64,000 nt of DNA, taken from Natrinema gelatinilyticum. GTDB lineage: Archaea; Halobacteriota; Halobacteria; Halobacteriales; Natrialbaceae. Where the stretch lies: the NCBI RefSeq assembly GCF_024266705.1, contig NZ_CP100756.1:3472001-3536000 (forward strand), read 5' to 3'. The translations under genes were made by a program, and so were the position numbers. Below, piece by piece: positions 1 to 8,314 of this stretch; position 1 is the first letter of the stretch, and every line of letters begins with the position of its first letter. The notes beneath the pieces were generated by a model. The model saw only the letters and a list, made by a program, of their open reading frames with translations, was not told the DNA's origin and did not search any database.

Positions 1-108
1 CTCCACCTGGTACTCGCGCGGTATCAAAGCTACCCACTCGAGACCCGCTACCGAATCGGGACGCGGGAACAGCGCGACGATCAGCAGTACGGAATCGGCA
101 GGGACTGA
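1..108 (+). CDS. C-terminal fragment of an unrecognised protein
   Basis: An open frame runs in from the left edge and ends at TGA 106-108, giving the last 35 residues of a protein that starts outside the window. The fragment is rich in Arg, Tyr and Gln and has no motif I recognise. The frame has normal haloarchaeal codon use (G/C at third positions), which is the main reason for calling it coding. No function can be assigned. Confidence 0.4.
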   Translation, partial: LHLVLARYQSYPLETRYRIGTREQRDDQQYGIGRD

Positions 109-331
109 CGTCCTCGTCGCCTGTAATTGATTCCCATCCACGCCTGGAACTGACCGCTTCACCACGGCCGGACGGGCGAGGCTTTCACCTCGAGGGTCCC
201 GTCTCGTCACCGCTCGCACCCGCCGTCCCTCGGTAACCCACCGGTTGACTCCGCCTCTCGAGGTCTCGAGCAGGACAAAAATGGGCTGGTCTCCGTGCTG
301 CCGTTCGGTCGACCGAGGCGGTCGTCCACGG

Positions 332-1060
332 TCAGGGTTCTAGTTCGAACGGTTCGTCGGCCTCGAGTGTGTGGACTTCGGCGTTGCTACCTGTCGCAGT
401 GACTTCGCTGGCGAAGTCGTTCGGGTCCTGCTCGATCGGCGGGAACGTATCGTAGTGTTGCGGGAAGGCGTGGTCGACGTCGAGCCAGTCGACGGCGACG
501 GCGGCTTGCCACGGACCCATGGTGAAGTGGTCGCCGATCGGTACCGTCGCGGCGTCCGGTTCGAGATAGGGTCCGATGACCTCGCGCATCTCGGTCATGA
601 GGCTGGTGTCGCCGGCGTCGTAGAAGGTAGTCGATTCCTCGTCGCTGACCTGCGTCGGCATCGTATCGGAGATGACGAATCCGGCCGGCATCCCGCCGCT
701 TTCGTCGTTCTCGGTCATGATCCCGTTCGTGTGGTCCGCACGGACCATCGTGACGTACGCGTCGTCACATTCGACGGTGCCGCCGAGGTTCATTCCCATC
801 CCGCCGACGGCGTCCTCGAAGCCGAATTCCTCCTGGCAGAACGAGGTCAGTTCCGGCGTTGCGACCAGCGTCGCGTCCGAGAAGGCTCCAGCGTCGGCGA
901 TGTGATCGGCGTGGCCGTGTGTCAACAACACATAATCGGGCGTGTCGACGTCGGCCGGCTCGAGATCTGTCTTTGGATTGTCAAAAAACGGATCGATCAG
1001 CAGCGCCGTCTCCCCTACGGTGACGTGCCACGTCGAGTGGCCGTGCCAGGTAAGCTCCAT
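332..1060 (-). CDS. UPF0173-type metal-dependent hydrolase (metallo-beta-lactamase fold)
   Basis: 242 aa, the usual length for UPF0173 hydrolases. The N-terminus carries the family HGHSTWH motif and a later [10 protein letters not shown] block, which is the HxHxDH dinuclear metal site. Further ligands are the Asp of YDAGDTS and the C-terminal His of PQHYDTFP. No signal peptide or membrane segment is seen, so it should be a soluble cytoplasmic hydrolase; members of this family have no agreed substrate. The ATG at 1060 lies about 33 bp from a TATA-like box (1089-1097). The gene stands alone and faces the left edge of the window. Confidence 0.88.
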   Translation of the reverse strand: MELTWHGHSTWHVTVGETALLIDPFFDNPKTDLEPADVDTPDYVLLTHGHADHIADAGAFSDATLVATPELTSFCQEEFGFEDAVGGMGMNLGGTVECDDAYVTMVRADHTNGIMTENDESGGMPAGFVISDTMPTQVSDEESTTFYDAGDTSLMTEMREVIGPYLEPDAATVPIGDHFTMGPWQAAVAVDWLDVDHAFPQHYDTFPPIEQDPNDFASEVTATGSNAEVHTLEADEPFELEP

Positions 1061-1083
1061 AGCAGTCGCTGAATTGGAGCGAA

Positions 1084-1100
1084 GATTACTTAAAAGTGGG
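1084..1100 (-). promoter_or_regulatory. TATA-type promoter of the UPF0173 hydrolase gene
   Basis: Read on the minus strand, a purine/C-rich BRE-like stretch precedes CTTTTAAGT (1089-1097), centred about 33 bp upstream of the ATG at 1060. This implies a very short 5' leader. Assigned by spacing and composition only. Confidence 0.5.
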
Positions 1101-1470
1101 CGCGGCGGACAGCCGTCCCGACGGTCGGCCCATCGTCGGATGATGCCGCTCCCTTAGATCGGCGTCAATACTTGCTTTACAGTCCAAGACGGGCGTATAC
1201 GATCACCCATATTTATACGTTGGTTACTTCTATAATAGAAAGCCGCAAGCGAACTGACACACCACGCATGCGGTCTGGGACCACATCCCAGCTGATCGTT
1301 CCCGCGACCGACGCTGGGCGGTGGCCGGTACCACAGCAGCGTCCCAGAACGATTCACACCCACCACGCCACGCTACACGGCGCCGACAACGCGACCTGCG
1401 AACTGCCGTCCGCAGCCGCGTTCGAGTCGTGATGCCGTGTCGTTTTTTACCTGGCACCCGTACGCCAACT
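1101..1470. other. Intergenic region without a supported gene
   Basis: Divergent spacer between the UPF0173 hydrolase and the small gene at 1471. It includes an AT-rich patch (about 1205-1245) containing TATTTATACG, which resembles a TATA box in either direction. It lies over 200 bp from the start at 1471, and I can link it to no gene. The short open frames here are Arg-rich and lack the acidic composition of the real proteins. Confidence 0.5.
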
Positions 1471-1734
1471 ATGCTCGCGCTGACGCTCGAGGAGTTCATG
1501 GTAGAACTGAACGACGGATCGATCAAGAACGTCGGACCCAAAAACAAGGCAGCGACGGCCAAACTCTTCGACGTCGAATCGGCCGAGGCACGGGAGTTCG
1601 GCGACAAACGGATCAAACTCGTTTTCGAAGATGAAGACGACAACGAAATCCAGATTTCTCTGTTTCCCGAGGACGTCAGGTCGCTCGTCGACGATATCGA
1701 GTCGCTCGAGGAGGATTCGTCGGTTTTCGAGTGA
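1471..1734 (+). CDS. Small conserved acidic haloarchaeal protein, function unknown
   Basis: 87 aa starting at ATG 1471. The open frame extends further upstream, but that part is Arg-rich and unlike the protein. The product is very acidic (runs of Glu/Asp around residues 52-57 and at the C-terminus), with an alternation of charged and hydrophobic residues that suggests a small alpha/beta fold. No membrane segment or known motif is seen. It lies 90 bp upstream of the RecJ-like gene in the same direction, but that gene has its own TATA box. I do not recognise the family. Confidence 0.7.
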   Translation: MLALTLEEFMVELNDGSIKNVGPKNKAATAKLFDVESAEAREFGDKRIKLVFEDEDDNEIQISLFPEDVRSLVDDIESLEEDSSVFE

Positions 1735-1790
1735 CTGCGCGCCGGGGAAGCAGACATCGCCGCGGCTTCCAGTGCGGACGCATTTCGACA

Positions 1791-1800
1791 ACCGTTTTAG
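1791..1800 (+). promoter_or_regulatory. TATA-type promoter of the RecJ-like gene
   Basis: CGTTTTAG is centred about 29 bp upstream of ATG 1825. This is the spacing expected for a leaderless haloarchaeal transcript. Confidence 0.5.
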
Positions 1801-1824
1801 GGCGAAACTGCTTGGTTCGAGTAG

Positions 1825-4014
1825 ATGGGTAACTGTATCATCTGCGGCACACCCGTTGACGGCGAGATCTGTCAGAGTCACGAGGAGGATGTTGTTTTCG
1901 AATTCACCGGCACGTCCGCCTCACAACTCACGCCCGGTCGGTACTACCGGGGGACCGTCGACGGCTACGCCGACTTCGGTGTCTTCATCGACATCGGAGA
2001 TCACGTAACCGGACTGTTGCACAGAAGCGAACTCGACCGACGGCTGGAAAGTCTCGACTGGGAGCCAGGCGACGACGTTTTCGTTCAGGTTCTCGACGTC
2101 CGAGACAACGGCAACGTCGACCTCGGCTGGTCGATCCGCCAGCGCGAACGGGAGTTCCGCGGCAAACTGATCGAGACGGCGGACGGAGAATATCGTCCCG
2201 GCGAACTCGAGGACGAATCCGACGACGAAGCGGGCGCTCCTGAAAAGAGCGAGCCGACGGACGACACAGAGACGGAATACAGCGACGACGGTTTGAGCGC
2301 CGGCGAATTGCAAACGGCCACCGAGGAGGCCGAGCCCGAGGCGAGTACTGACGCCGTAGACGAGAACCAACCCGCCGCCGCGGAAACTGCCGGTACCGTC
2401 GCGACCAGTGGGTCCGTGGCGACCGAATCCGCCGCCGCCTCGAGACCTGCGGCCGACACCGAATCCGAAGCCGAGGCGGCGCTCAATCGAACGGCAATCG
2501 ACGCGATCGAAACGCAGGTCGGCAACGTGGTCCGCCTCGAGGGCGAGATAATCGGTGTTCGCCAGACCAGCGGCCCGACGGTCTTCGAATTGCGCGACGA
2601 GACTGGAACCGTCGAGTGTGCGGCTTTCGAGGAAGCCGGCGTCCGCGCCTACCCCGACGTCGAGGTCGACGACGTCGTGGCCCTGGAAGGTGAGGTCGAG
2701 CGTCACCACGGCGATCTGCAGGTCGAGACCGAGGTCCTCGAGGTGCTGACCGATGGGGACCGAGAGACGGTGGTCGGTCGCCTCGAAAGCGCGATCGAAC
2801 GCGAGGCGCGCCCATCGGACGTCGCGCTCCTCGCCGACCACGAGGCCGTCGCCGCCGTCGAAGACGAAATCGCCGACGCGGCGACCGCGATCAGCCGGGC
2901 CGTCATGGAGGCACGCCCCATTGTCGTTCGCCACGGCGCGACCGCCGACGGCTACATCGCCGGCGCTGCGATCGAGCGAGCCGTTCTGCCGCTGATCCGC
3001 GAGAAACACACGCGTGACGATGCGGAGTACCACTACTTCGAACGGCGACCGCTCGACGGCCGTGTCTACGACATGGACGCCGCGACGAGCGACGTAACCA
3101 CGATGCTCGAGGCACGGGACCGCCATGGCGAACAGATCCCACTCGTGCTCCTCGTCGACGCCGGCGCGACCGTCGAGTCCATCGACGGCTACGAACTGCT
3201 GTCTCTGTACGGCGCCGAGGCGCTCGTGATCGACGATAGCCGAGCCGACGACCAGATCATCGAGTCCGTCGACGTCGCCGTCGCCCCGTCGCTCGCGGAT
3301 GTTGACGTCTCGGACGTGACGTCGACCGCGCTCGCGGCGAACGTCGGCGCTCACGTCAACGATGACGTCCGCGCCGACCTCGAGCACCTCCCCGCGCTCA
3401 GCTACTGGAACGACACCCCCGCGGCGTACCTGGAACTCGCGACCGAGGCCGGCTACGACGAAACTGGTGTCTCCGAGCGCCGCGAAGCCGTCGCGCTCGA
3501 GGCGTACTACCAGTCGTACAAGGACAAGCGCGAACTCGTCATCGACTTGTTGTTCGGCGGCAGCAAGGGGTCTGAAACGCCCCACGACGGGGACCTCGCG
3601 GCACACGTCTCCGAACAGTTCCGGGACAAACTCGAGACTGAACTCGAGACGGCCCGCGAGAACCTCACCGTTCGGGACGTCAACGGCGTTTCCGTCGCCG
3701 TCCTCAACACGGACGCGTTCACACACCGATACAACTTCCCGACGACGATCCTGCTGCTGGATGCACTCCACAGGAGTGAGCGTGACCGAGTGAACTCACC
3801 GTACGTCACCCTCGGTGTGGGCGACGACGAACTCCACGTCCGCGCGACCGAACCGGTGAACGTGCGTGATCTAGGCGATGCGATCGCGGAAGTCGTGCCA
3901 AACGCCGGCGTCACCGTCGTCGGCGGCCGCGACGGTCACGTCGAGTTCCTGCCCGGCGAACGTGATGCAGTGCGCGAAGCCGCACTCGAGGCGCTCGGCG
4001 AGGCCCTCGCGTAA
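1825..4014 (+). CDS. S1/OB-fold/DHH phosphoesterase, archaeal RecJ-like, with degenerate DHH motifs
   Basis: 729 aa. The order is: an N-terminal zinc-finger-like C4-x2-C7...C16-x2-H19; an S1 RNA-binding domain (about 33-105, GTVDGYADFGVFID); a long acidic low-complexity linker (about 120-225); an OB-fold (about 230-305); a DHH-like domain (about 330-560); and a DHHA1-like C-terminus. Archaeal RecJ-like proteins act as nucleases or as replisome/repair partners. The catalytic motifs look altered: the usual HxDxDG is RHGATADG (Asp375 only), and the DHH triad is Asp-Asp-Ser at 470-472. The fold is therefore supported, but nuclease activity is doubtful. It could be a structural paralogue that pairs with an active RecJ. 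Confidence 0.85.
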   Translation: MGNCIICGTPVDGEICQSHEEDVVFEFTGTSASQLTPGRYYRGTVDGYADFGVFIDIGDHVTGLLHRSELDRRLESLDWEPGDDVFVQVLDVRDNGNVDLGWSIRQREREFRGKLIETADGEYRPGELEDESDDEAGAPEKSEPTDDTETEYSDDGLSAGELQTATEEAEPEASTDAVDENQPAAAETAGTVATSGSVATESAAASRPAADTESEAEAALNRTAIDAIETQVGNVVRLEGEIIGVRQTSGPTVFELRDETGTVECAAFEEAGVRAYPDVEVDDVVALEGEVERHHGDLQVETEVLEVLTDGDRETVVGRLESAIEREARPSDVALLADHEAVAAVEDEIADAATAISRAVMEARPIVVRHGATADGYIAGAAIERAVLPLIREKHTRDDAEYHYFERRPLDGRVYDMDAATSDVTTMLEARDRHGEQIPLVLLVDAGATVESIDGYELLSLYGAEALVIDDSRADDQIIESVDVAVAPSLADVDVSDVTSTALAANVGAHVNDDVRADLEHLPALSYWNDTPAAYLELATEAGYDETGVSERREAVALEAYYQSYKDKRELVIDLLFGGSKGSETPHDGDLAAHVSEQFRDKLETELETARENLTVRDVNGVSVAVLNTDAFTHRYNFPTTILLLDALHRSERDRVNSPYVTLGVGDDELHVRATEPVNVRDLGDAIAEVVPNAGVTVVGGRDGHVEFLPGERDAVREAALEALGEALA

Positions 4015-4153
4015 GACTCGTCTTCTCCGTCGTCCGCTCGTCCGAAAGCGGCGGCACTTTTCGAGCCGTCGCCTCGCTCGATTCGATCGGGTGAACGCTG
4101 CGAGGGAGGTCGGTGCCACTAACGTATTTCCGGTTCGAAAAGAAAAGAGACGT

Positions 4154-4645
4154 ATGAACGGGATGGAGGGGGCGGACCGTGAATGGTCCGGTGACGATCC
4201 CTGGACGCGTCTCCGCGAGAACGCGACCGCAGTCGCATCGATGCTCGTGACGGCGTTCTGGCTCGGTGCGATGTTCACGGGGCAGGAGTGGTGGCTCGCG
4301 GCGTTGCTCGTCGGCTACATCGCCGTCGTCCCGCTGATCGCGATCCTATTCGGTGACGAGGAGGATCGCCGAGAGTGGGTCGACGACTATTCGCCCGGCG
4401 AGACGAGGTCGGACACGAGCATCGACGCCGAAACGGCCGACTCCGATGGTTCCGATGGTTCCGATGTCGACGCACGTAACGCCCTCGAGACCCTCCGTGA
4501 ACGCTACGCGGCGGGTGAACTCACGGACGAACAGTTCGAACGAAAACTCGAGCGATTGCTGAACACGGAGACGCTCGAAAACGCCGCGCAGTGGCGACGG
4601 GATGCGGGTACTGACCGGGAAAGAGAGACCGAGTACGAATCCTGA
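4154..4645 (+). CDS. Membrane protein with C-terminal SHOCT domain
   Basis: 163 aa from ATG 4154; longer upstream starts would add Arg-rich sequence. Two hydrophobic helices lie at about residues 27-45 and 50-66. They are followed by an acidic Asp/Ser linker and a short C-terminal helical module with the signature NALETLRERYAAGELTDEQF, typical of SHOCT domains. SHOCT modules are short oligomerisation units found at the ends of many prokaryotic membrane proteins. The role is unknown. The stop codon is immediately followed by an IS200/IS605-type palindrome. Confidence 0.8.
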   Translation: MNGMEGADREWSGDDPWTRLRENATAVASMLVTAFWLGAMFTGQEWWLAALLVGYIAVVPLIAILFGDEEDRREWVDDYSPGETRSDTSIDAETADSDGSDGSDVDARNALETLRERYAAGELTDEQFERKLERLLNTETLENAAQWRRDAGTDRERETEYES

Positions 4646-4682
4646 CATCCTCCCACGACTGCAGTCGTGGGCTTTCTCCTCG
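4645..4682. repeat. IS200/IS605-type right-end palindrome (scar or terminator)
   Basis: A perfect 20-bp palindrome, CCCACGACTGCAGTCGTGGG (4652-4671), is preceded by GACATCCT and followed by GCTTTCTCC. From knowledge of haloarchaeal genomes, this arrangement resembles the hairpin at the right end of IS200/IS605 (TnpB/IS1341) elements. No tnpA or tnpB reading frame is nearby, so this is probably a leftover end. It sits directly after the stop codon of the SHOCT gene and may now act as its terminator. Confidence 0.55.
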
Positions 4683-4782
4683 AACCTCTGTAAGCGTCGT
4701 CCGATCGCGCTCACCTCGCCGTGCGCAGAAGCGTCCGTTCGTCCGCTATCGTGGCGAACGGAGCGTTCCCTCACCGGTACCG

Positions 4783-5625
4783 TTACGACGACAGCGGCCT
4801 GGAATCGGCGCGGATCGAATCGAACACCCAGAGTGCCCATTCTCGAGCGATCGCCGCGTCGGTGTCGACGAAGACACGCATCGTCCCGGTTTCGTCGTCG
4901 TAGCCGCCGATTCCGACTCGATCGTCGAACACCGCGAGGCCGTACGGCAGGGCCTCTCGCGTTCGGACGGTGACGTCACCCTCGTCGATGGCCGTCGAGA
5001 GATCGGTGCCCAACTCGTCTCGAAGCGCCTCGACAGTATCGGGGACGTAGACGAGTTCGACAGTCCGATCTTCGAGCAGTCGATCGTCGGATTTCTCGGT
5101 GCCGGGCGGAATCATGTGAGTGGTGTTGAATCCGCTGAACGAATCGCTCTCGCGGAGGAGCGACAGGAAGCGAGCGATCGGCGCGTAGGGATCTGCCGGG
5201 GTCGCGACTGTTACCGTCGCGTCGGCGAACGGTTCGATGACCAACTCCTCGTGGTCCTCGCAGATGTATTCGAACAGCGGATCCAGTCGTCGGGCGGTCC
5301 GGAGATAGGCTTCGAACTTACAGACGCCGTCGGCGACGACCGTTCCGAGCCCCGTCAGTCGATAGCGATCGTCCACGCGCTCGCCGTACCCGTGTTCTTC
5401 GAGCCACCGAACGAACCGGTGGCTCGTCGCTCGTGAGACCTCGAGCGTCCGTTCGATCTCGCGACGATCGAGTGGTTCGACGAGCAACGCCCGCAACAAG
5501 TCACTGTGGCGGACGATGTCGACCATCGTTTCCGTGTCCGGAAACGGGTCCAGTGTGCGTCGCCGCTGGTCCCGCTGAACGTCCCTGTCGTACCGAATGA
5601 GTTCGTCGAGAAGGTTGTGAGTCAC
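4783..5625 (-). CDS. Winged-HTH transcriptional regulator with FilR1-type C-terminal domain
   Basis: 280 aa. The first 115 residues form a winged HTH: REIERTLEVSRATSHRFVRW is the recognition region and the wing follows around YRLTGLG. The remainder (about 125-275) matches the haloarchaeal FilR1/DUF1724 pattern, with a conserved DRVGIGGYDDETG-like stretch and a final helix containing ARE.A..VFDS. Such proteins are DNA-binding repressors or activators, often acting on the adjacent gene. The gene is transcribed divergently from the MFS transporter at 5767, which makes that transporter its likeliest target. Confidence 0.82.
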   Translation of the reverse strand: MTHNLLDELIRYDRDVQRDQRRRTLDPFPDTETMVDIVRHSDLLRALLVEPLDRREIERTLEVSRATSHRFVRWLEEHGYGERVDDRYRLTGLGTVVADGVCKFEAYLRTARRLDPLFEYICEDHEELVIEPFADATVTVATPADPYAPIARFLSLLRESDSFSGFNTTHMIPPGTEKSDDRLLEDRTVELVYVPDTVEALRDELGTDLSTAIDEGDVTVRTREALPYGLAVFDDRVGIGGYDDETGTMRVFVDTDAAIAREWALWVFDSIRADSRPLSS

Positions 5626-5714
5626 GGCAGGTCACCCCTTGCTACTGCTCACCAGACCGTACTCTGTTCACGGGCTTAACCCTGTCTCAGGTCGTGAAAC
5701 GGGATTCGTCGGCC

Positions 5715-5742
5715 GATTTTTATCTCAGTACTTACATTTAGT
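5715..5742 (+). promoter_or_regulatory. Promoter region of the MFS gene
   Basis: Two TATA-like boxes lie in the divergent spacer: GATTTTTATC (5715-5724) and ACATTTAGTC (5734-5743). The second is centred about 28 bp before ATG 5767, which fits a leaderless start. The spacer is shared with the FilR1-type regulator gene. Confidence 0.4.
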
Positions 5743-5766
5743 CTGCTTGAGCGCCTCTCTGAAATC

Positions 5767-7053
5767 ATGGAACCGACAACAGATTCGCCTCCGACCGAAC
5801 CCGCCGACGTGCAAATCCCGTGGGACTCGCCGACGGTCCGTATCATCCTTCTGAGCACGTTGCTGGCTCCGCTCGGTGTGCCGTTGATCAGCCCGACCTT
5901 GCCGGTGGTCCGCGATACGTTCGGCGTCAGTGAACCGACGGCCAGCCTGCTGATCAGCGCGTACTTCGTCGCGGGGATCGTTCTCTCACCGCTCATCGGG
6001 GCGCTCGCCGATCGACTCGGTCGGCAAATGGTGCTCGTCGCGAGCCTCGTCGCTTTTGGCGTCGCGGGCAGCGCGGTCGTCTTCGCATCCTCGTTCACGA
6101 CGGTCCTGCTGATACGGATCGTACAGGGAACGGCGTCTGCGGGCGTCTTCGTCGCCACGGTCACTATCATCGGCGACACGTTCGAGGATGCGCAGCGAAA
6201 CGCGGTCCTCGGCATCAACACGGCCGTCCTCTCGGCGGGTGCAGCGGTATTCCCCGTCGTCGGCGGCGTTCTCGTCGCCGTCTCGTGGAACGCACCGTAC
6301 CTGCTGTACCCGCTCGCGATCCCGCTCGCAGTGGTCGCCTGGTACGTCCTTGAGGAGCCCGAACGCGCCGGTGATCGTGCGACCGGTCCCGAGCGATCCG
6401 ACGGAGGCGCCGACAGCGGGACGGTGAGCCTCGACGCGGACTACGTTCACGGTATGTTCGCCGCCGTCGGAACGGGGGGCGTGCTCCCGATGTACGTCGC
6501 CACGTTCGCGGCCGAACTCCTGCTGTTCGGCTCCGTTCTGACGGCGGTTCCGTTCCTCCTGACCGGTTCGTACGGTCTCGAACCCGCCGTCGTCGGCGCC
6601 ATCCTGATGCTCGCAGAAGGGACGTCTGTCGCCGTCTCGGCCGCCAATGGCCGGTTTGCGAAACGTACGACGAACCCCGCACTCGTCGAAGCAGGGTTCC
6701 TCTGTCTGGCGGTCGGATTCGCCGTTGCGTGGCTCGCCGGGTCAGTTCTCGAAATCGGGGTGGCCAGCGCGATCATCGGTGCTGGTATCGGACTCGTGTT
6801 GCCGTCGGTCGATGCCGAGGTGAGCGGTCGCGTCACTGGCCGCTACCGGGCAGGCGCATTGAGTCTCCGCAACAGCACGACGTTCCTCGGTCGGACGCTC
6901 GGACCGATCGCCTTCGCAGGGATTGCTGCGACGACCGGCTACTCGTCGCTACTGTTCGGCGGTGCAGTCGTTGCACTCACCGTTGCCGGGTTCGTCGCCG
7001 CAGGCACGCGATGGACCGACGACCCCGATCGGGGTTCCCTGCAGAGCGCGTAA
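5767..7053 (+). CDS. MFS transporter, probable drug/metabolite exporter
   Basis: 428 aa with about 12 hydrophobic segments. After TM2 comes GALADRLGRQMVL, the MFS motif A signature. TM5 contains GAAVFPVVGGVL, resembling motif C of the H+-antiporter (exporter) subfamilies. A hydrophilic central loop (about residues 198-225, with EPERAGDRATG) separates the two halves. It probably exports a small molecule using the ion gradient. The divergent FilR1-type regulator suggests substrate-induced expression. The substrate cannot be told from sequence. Confidence 0.88.
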   Translation: MEPTTDSPPTEPADVQIPWDSPTVRIILLSTLLAPLGVPLISPTLPVVRDTFGVSEPTASLLISAYFVAGIVLSPLIGALADRLGRQMVLVASLVAFGVAGSAVVFASSFTTVLLIRIVQGTASAGVFVATVTIIGDTFEDAQRNAVLGINTAVLSAGAAVFPVVGGVLVAVSWNAPYLLYPLAIPLAVVAWYVLEEPERAGDRATGPERSDGGADSGTVSLDADYVHGMFAAVGTGGVLPMYVATFAAELLLFGSVLTAVPFLLTGSYGLEPAVVGAILMLAEGTSVAVSAANGRFAKRTTNPALVEAGFLCLAVGFAVAWLAGSVLEIGVASAIIGAGIGLVLPSVDAEVSGRVTGRYRAGALSLRNSTTFLGRTLGPIAFAGIAATTGYSSLLFGGAVVALTVAGFVAAGTRWTDDPDRGSLQSA

Positions 7054-7060
7054 TCGCCCG

Positions 7061-7429
7061 TCACTCGTCGTCCGGTCGCCCGTCGGCCCGTTCCGGCGGT
7101 TCTCTCACGACCTGCGTTTCGTCCGGCCAGGTGACGCTCCCGAGGAAGGGAATTCCGATCCGCTCTGCGGCCCGGGCGATCATGTGAGAACCAGTCGGCA
7201 CCGTCAGGAAGAGAAAAGCGATCCCGATAAGCGCGGTCAGCCCCTCGTTGCCGGGTCCGAAGTGAACGAACCCGGCGAGGAAGACTGCTGCGGTTCCGAG
7301 CGTCGTCGGCTTACTCGTCGCGTGCATCCGGTTGTAGACGTTCGGTAGTCTAAGCAGACCGATCGTGCCGACCGTCAGGAAGAACGTCCCGATGACGATC
7401 AGCGAGCCGACGACGATATCGTGAATCAT
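7061..7429 (-). CDS. mnhG: Mrp Na+/H+ antiporter subunit G
   Basis: 122 aa with three hydrophobic helices and the MnhG/PhaG pattern GTIGLLRLPNVYNRMHATSKPTT. This membrane subunit belongs to the multi-subunit Mrp antiporter, which exchanges cytoplasmic Na+ for H+. It is the last gene of the seven-gene operon; its start overlaps the stop of mnhF by 4 bp (ATGA). It is convergent with the MFS gene, 7 bp away. Confidence 0.93.
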   Translation of the reverse strand: MIHDIVVGSLIVIGTFFLTVGTIGLLRLPNVYNRMHATSKPTTLGTAAVFLAGFVHFGPGNEGLTALIGIAFLFLTVPTGSHMIARAAERIGIPFLGSVTWPDETQVVREPPERADGRPDDE

Positions 7430-7716
7430 TCGATCACCTCGCCTTCGGTGACGAACTTCGCGACGGCGACGGTCGCGATGAACCCGATGATCGCGAGGAC
7501 GAGGCTCACCGTGATGAACAGCCCGCGATCCGTCACGAGGGCGAACAGGACTGCAATCGCGACTACGTTCGTTGCGATGGCGTCGAGTGCAACTACTCGA
7601 TCCGGGTTCGTCGGGCCGCGGATCACGCGATAGCTACAGAGGACGCAGAGTCCGCTGACGACGATCAACGCGCCGCGGATCGTAATCTCGAGAACGGCCG
7701 GGTCGCTAGCGGTCAT
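7426..7716 (-). CDS. mnhF: Mrp Na+/H+ antiporter subunit F
   Basis: 96 aa with three predicted transmembrane helices and the MnhF core YRVIRGPTNPDRVVALDAI. It overlaps mnhE upstream (by 11 bp) and mnhG downstream. This small integral membrane subunit is needed to assemble the Mrp complex. Confidence 0.93.
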   Translation of the reverse strand: MTASDPAVLEITIRGALIVVSGLCVLCSYRVIRGPTNPDRVVALDAIATNVVAIAVLFALVTDRGLFITVSLVLAIIGFIATVAVAKFVTEGEVIE

Positions 7717-8314
7717 CGTCGATACCCCCGTCTTGGTGGTCCGTCGTACTCTCTCTTGTGCCTCCGGAAACGACGATGTCCGGCGGCGGATCGGACGGCG
7801 ATGCGTCTTCGTTGAACAACTCGAGCGCGTAGTCCTCCCAGGTATGGATGGGGTCGGCGATGGCTTCGGGATCGCGACCGTTGACGCCGTGGACGTACAG
7901 CGCGTTCGTCGCTTCGTCGTAATCGAGCGTCACCGTCCCGGGCGTGATCGTGATGCTGTTGGCGATAACGGTGATCGCGATATCGGATTCAACACGCAGC
8001 GGAACGAGAATCACCTCCGGTTCGATCGGCATGCCTGGCGAGAGAACCCGATAGGAAACGTCGATATTTGCCCGCAAGAGCTCCCAGCCGAACGATCCGA
8101 GGTAAAGACCGGCGTACGGAAGCGCTCGAATCCCACGTCCGAGGTCGAGGCGCTTGCTGTACAGCCGACGGAAGATGAACGCGACCGGCAGGCCGACGAC
8201 TAGCCCCGCGAGGAACACGCCGACGAGGTTCGTGGGTGTAAGCGACACTCCACGAACGAATACCCATAGCGTGGCGAAGATTACGCCGACGACGGGCCAG
8301 GTCCGAACCTTCAC
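7706..8314 (-). CDS. mnhE: Mrp Na+/H+ antiporter subunit E
   Basis: 202 aa. The N-terminal half has two to three membrane helices. The second half has the MnhE features: LSPGMPIEPEVI, the ANSITITPGTVTLDYD motif, and YVHGVNG. An extra C-terminal extension of about 40 residues rich in Asp/Pro/Ser is not part of the bacterial core. The ATG overlaps the TGA of mnhD by 4 bp. Confidence 0.93.
   Translation of the reverse strand: MKVRTWPVVGVIFATLWVFVRGVSLTPTNLVGVFLAGLVVGLPVAFIFRRLYSKRLDLGRGIRALPYAGLYLGSFGWELLRANIDVSYRVLSPGMPIEPEVILVPLRVESDIAITVIANSITITPGTVTLDYDEATNALYVHGVNGRDPEAIADPIHTWEDYALELFNEDASPSDPPPDIVVSGGTRESTTDHQDGGIDDDR

Noticed and set aside
1154..1366. Short minus-strand frame ending in WTVKQVLTPI, considered as a transposase fragment
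   Set aside because: Too short and unlike any transposase motif I can name; no inverted repeats found around it.
1921..3771. 616-residue open frame opposite the RecJ-like gene
   Set aside because: It mirrors a long GC-rich gene; its product is Val/Arg/Gly-rich, not acidic with a protein-like pattern, and shows no family motif. Long antisense frames are common in high-GC genomes.
3770..3812. GAGTGAGCGTGACCGAGTGAACTCACC-like dyad inside the RecJ-like gene
   Set aside because: It lies within coding sequence in frame and encodes part of a helix; no second copy was seen in the window.
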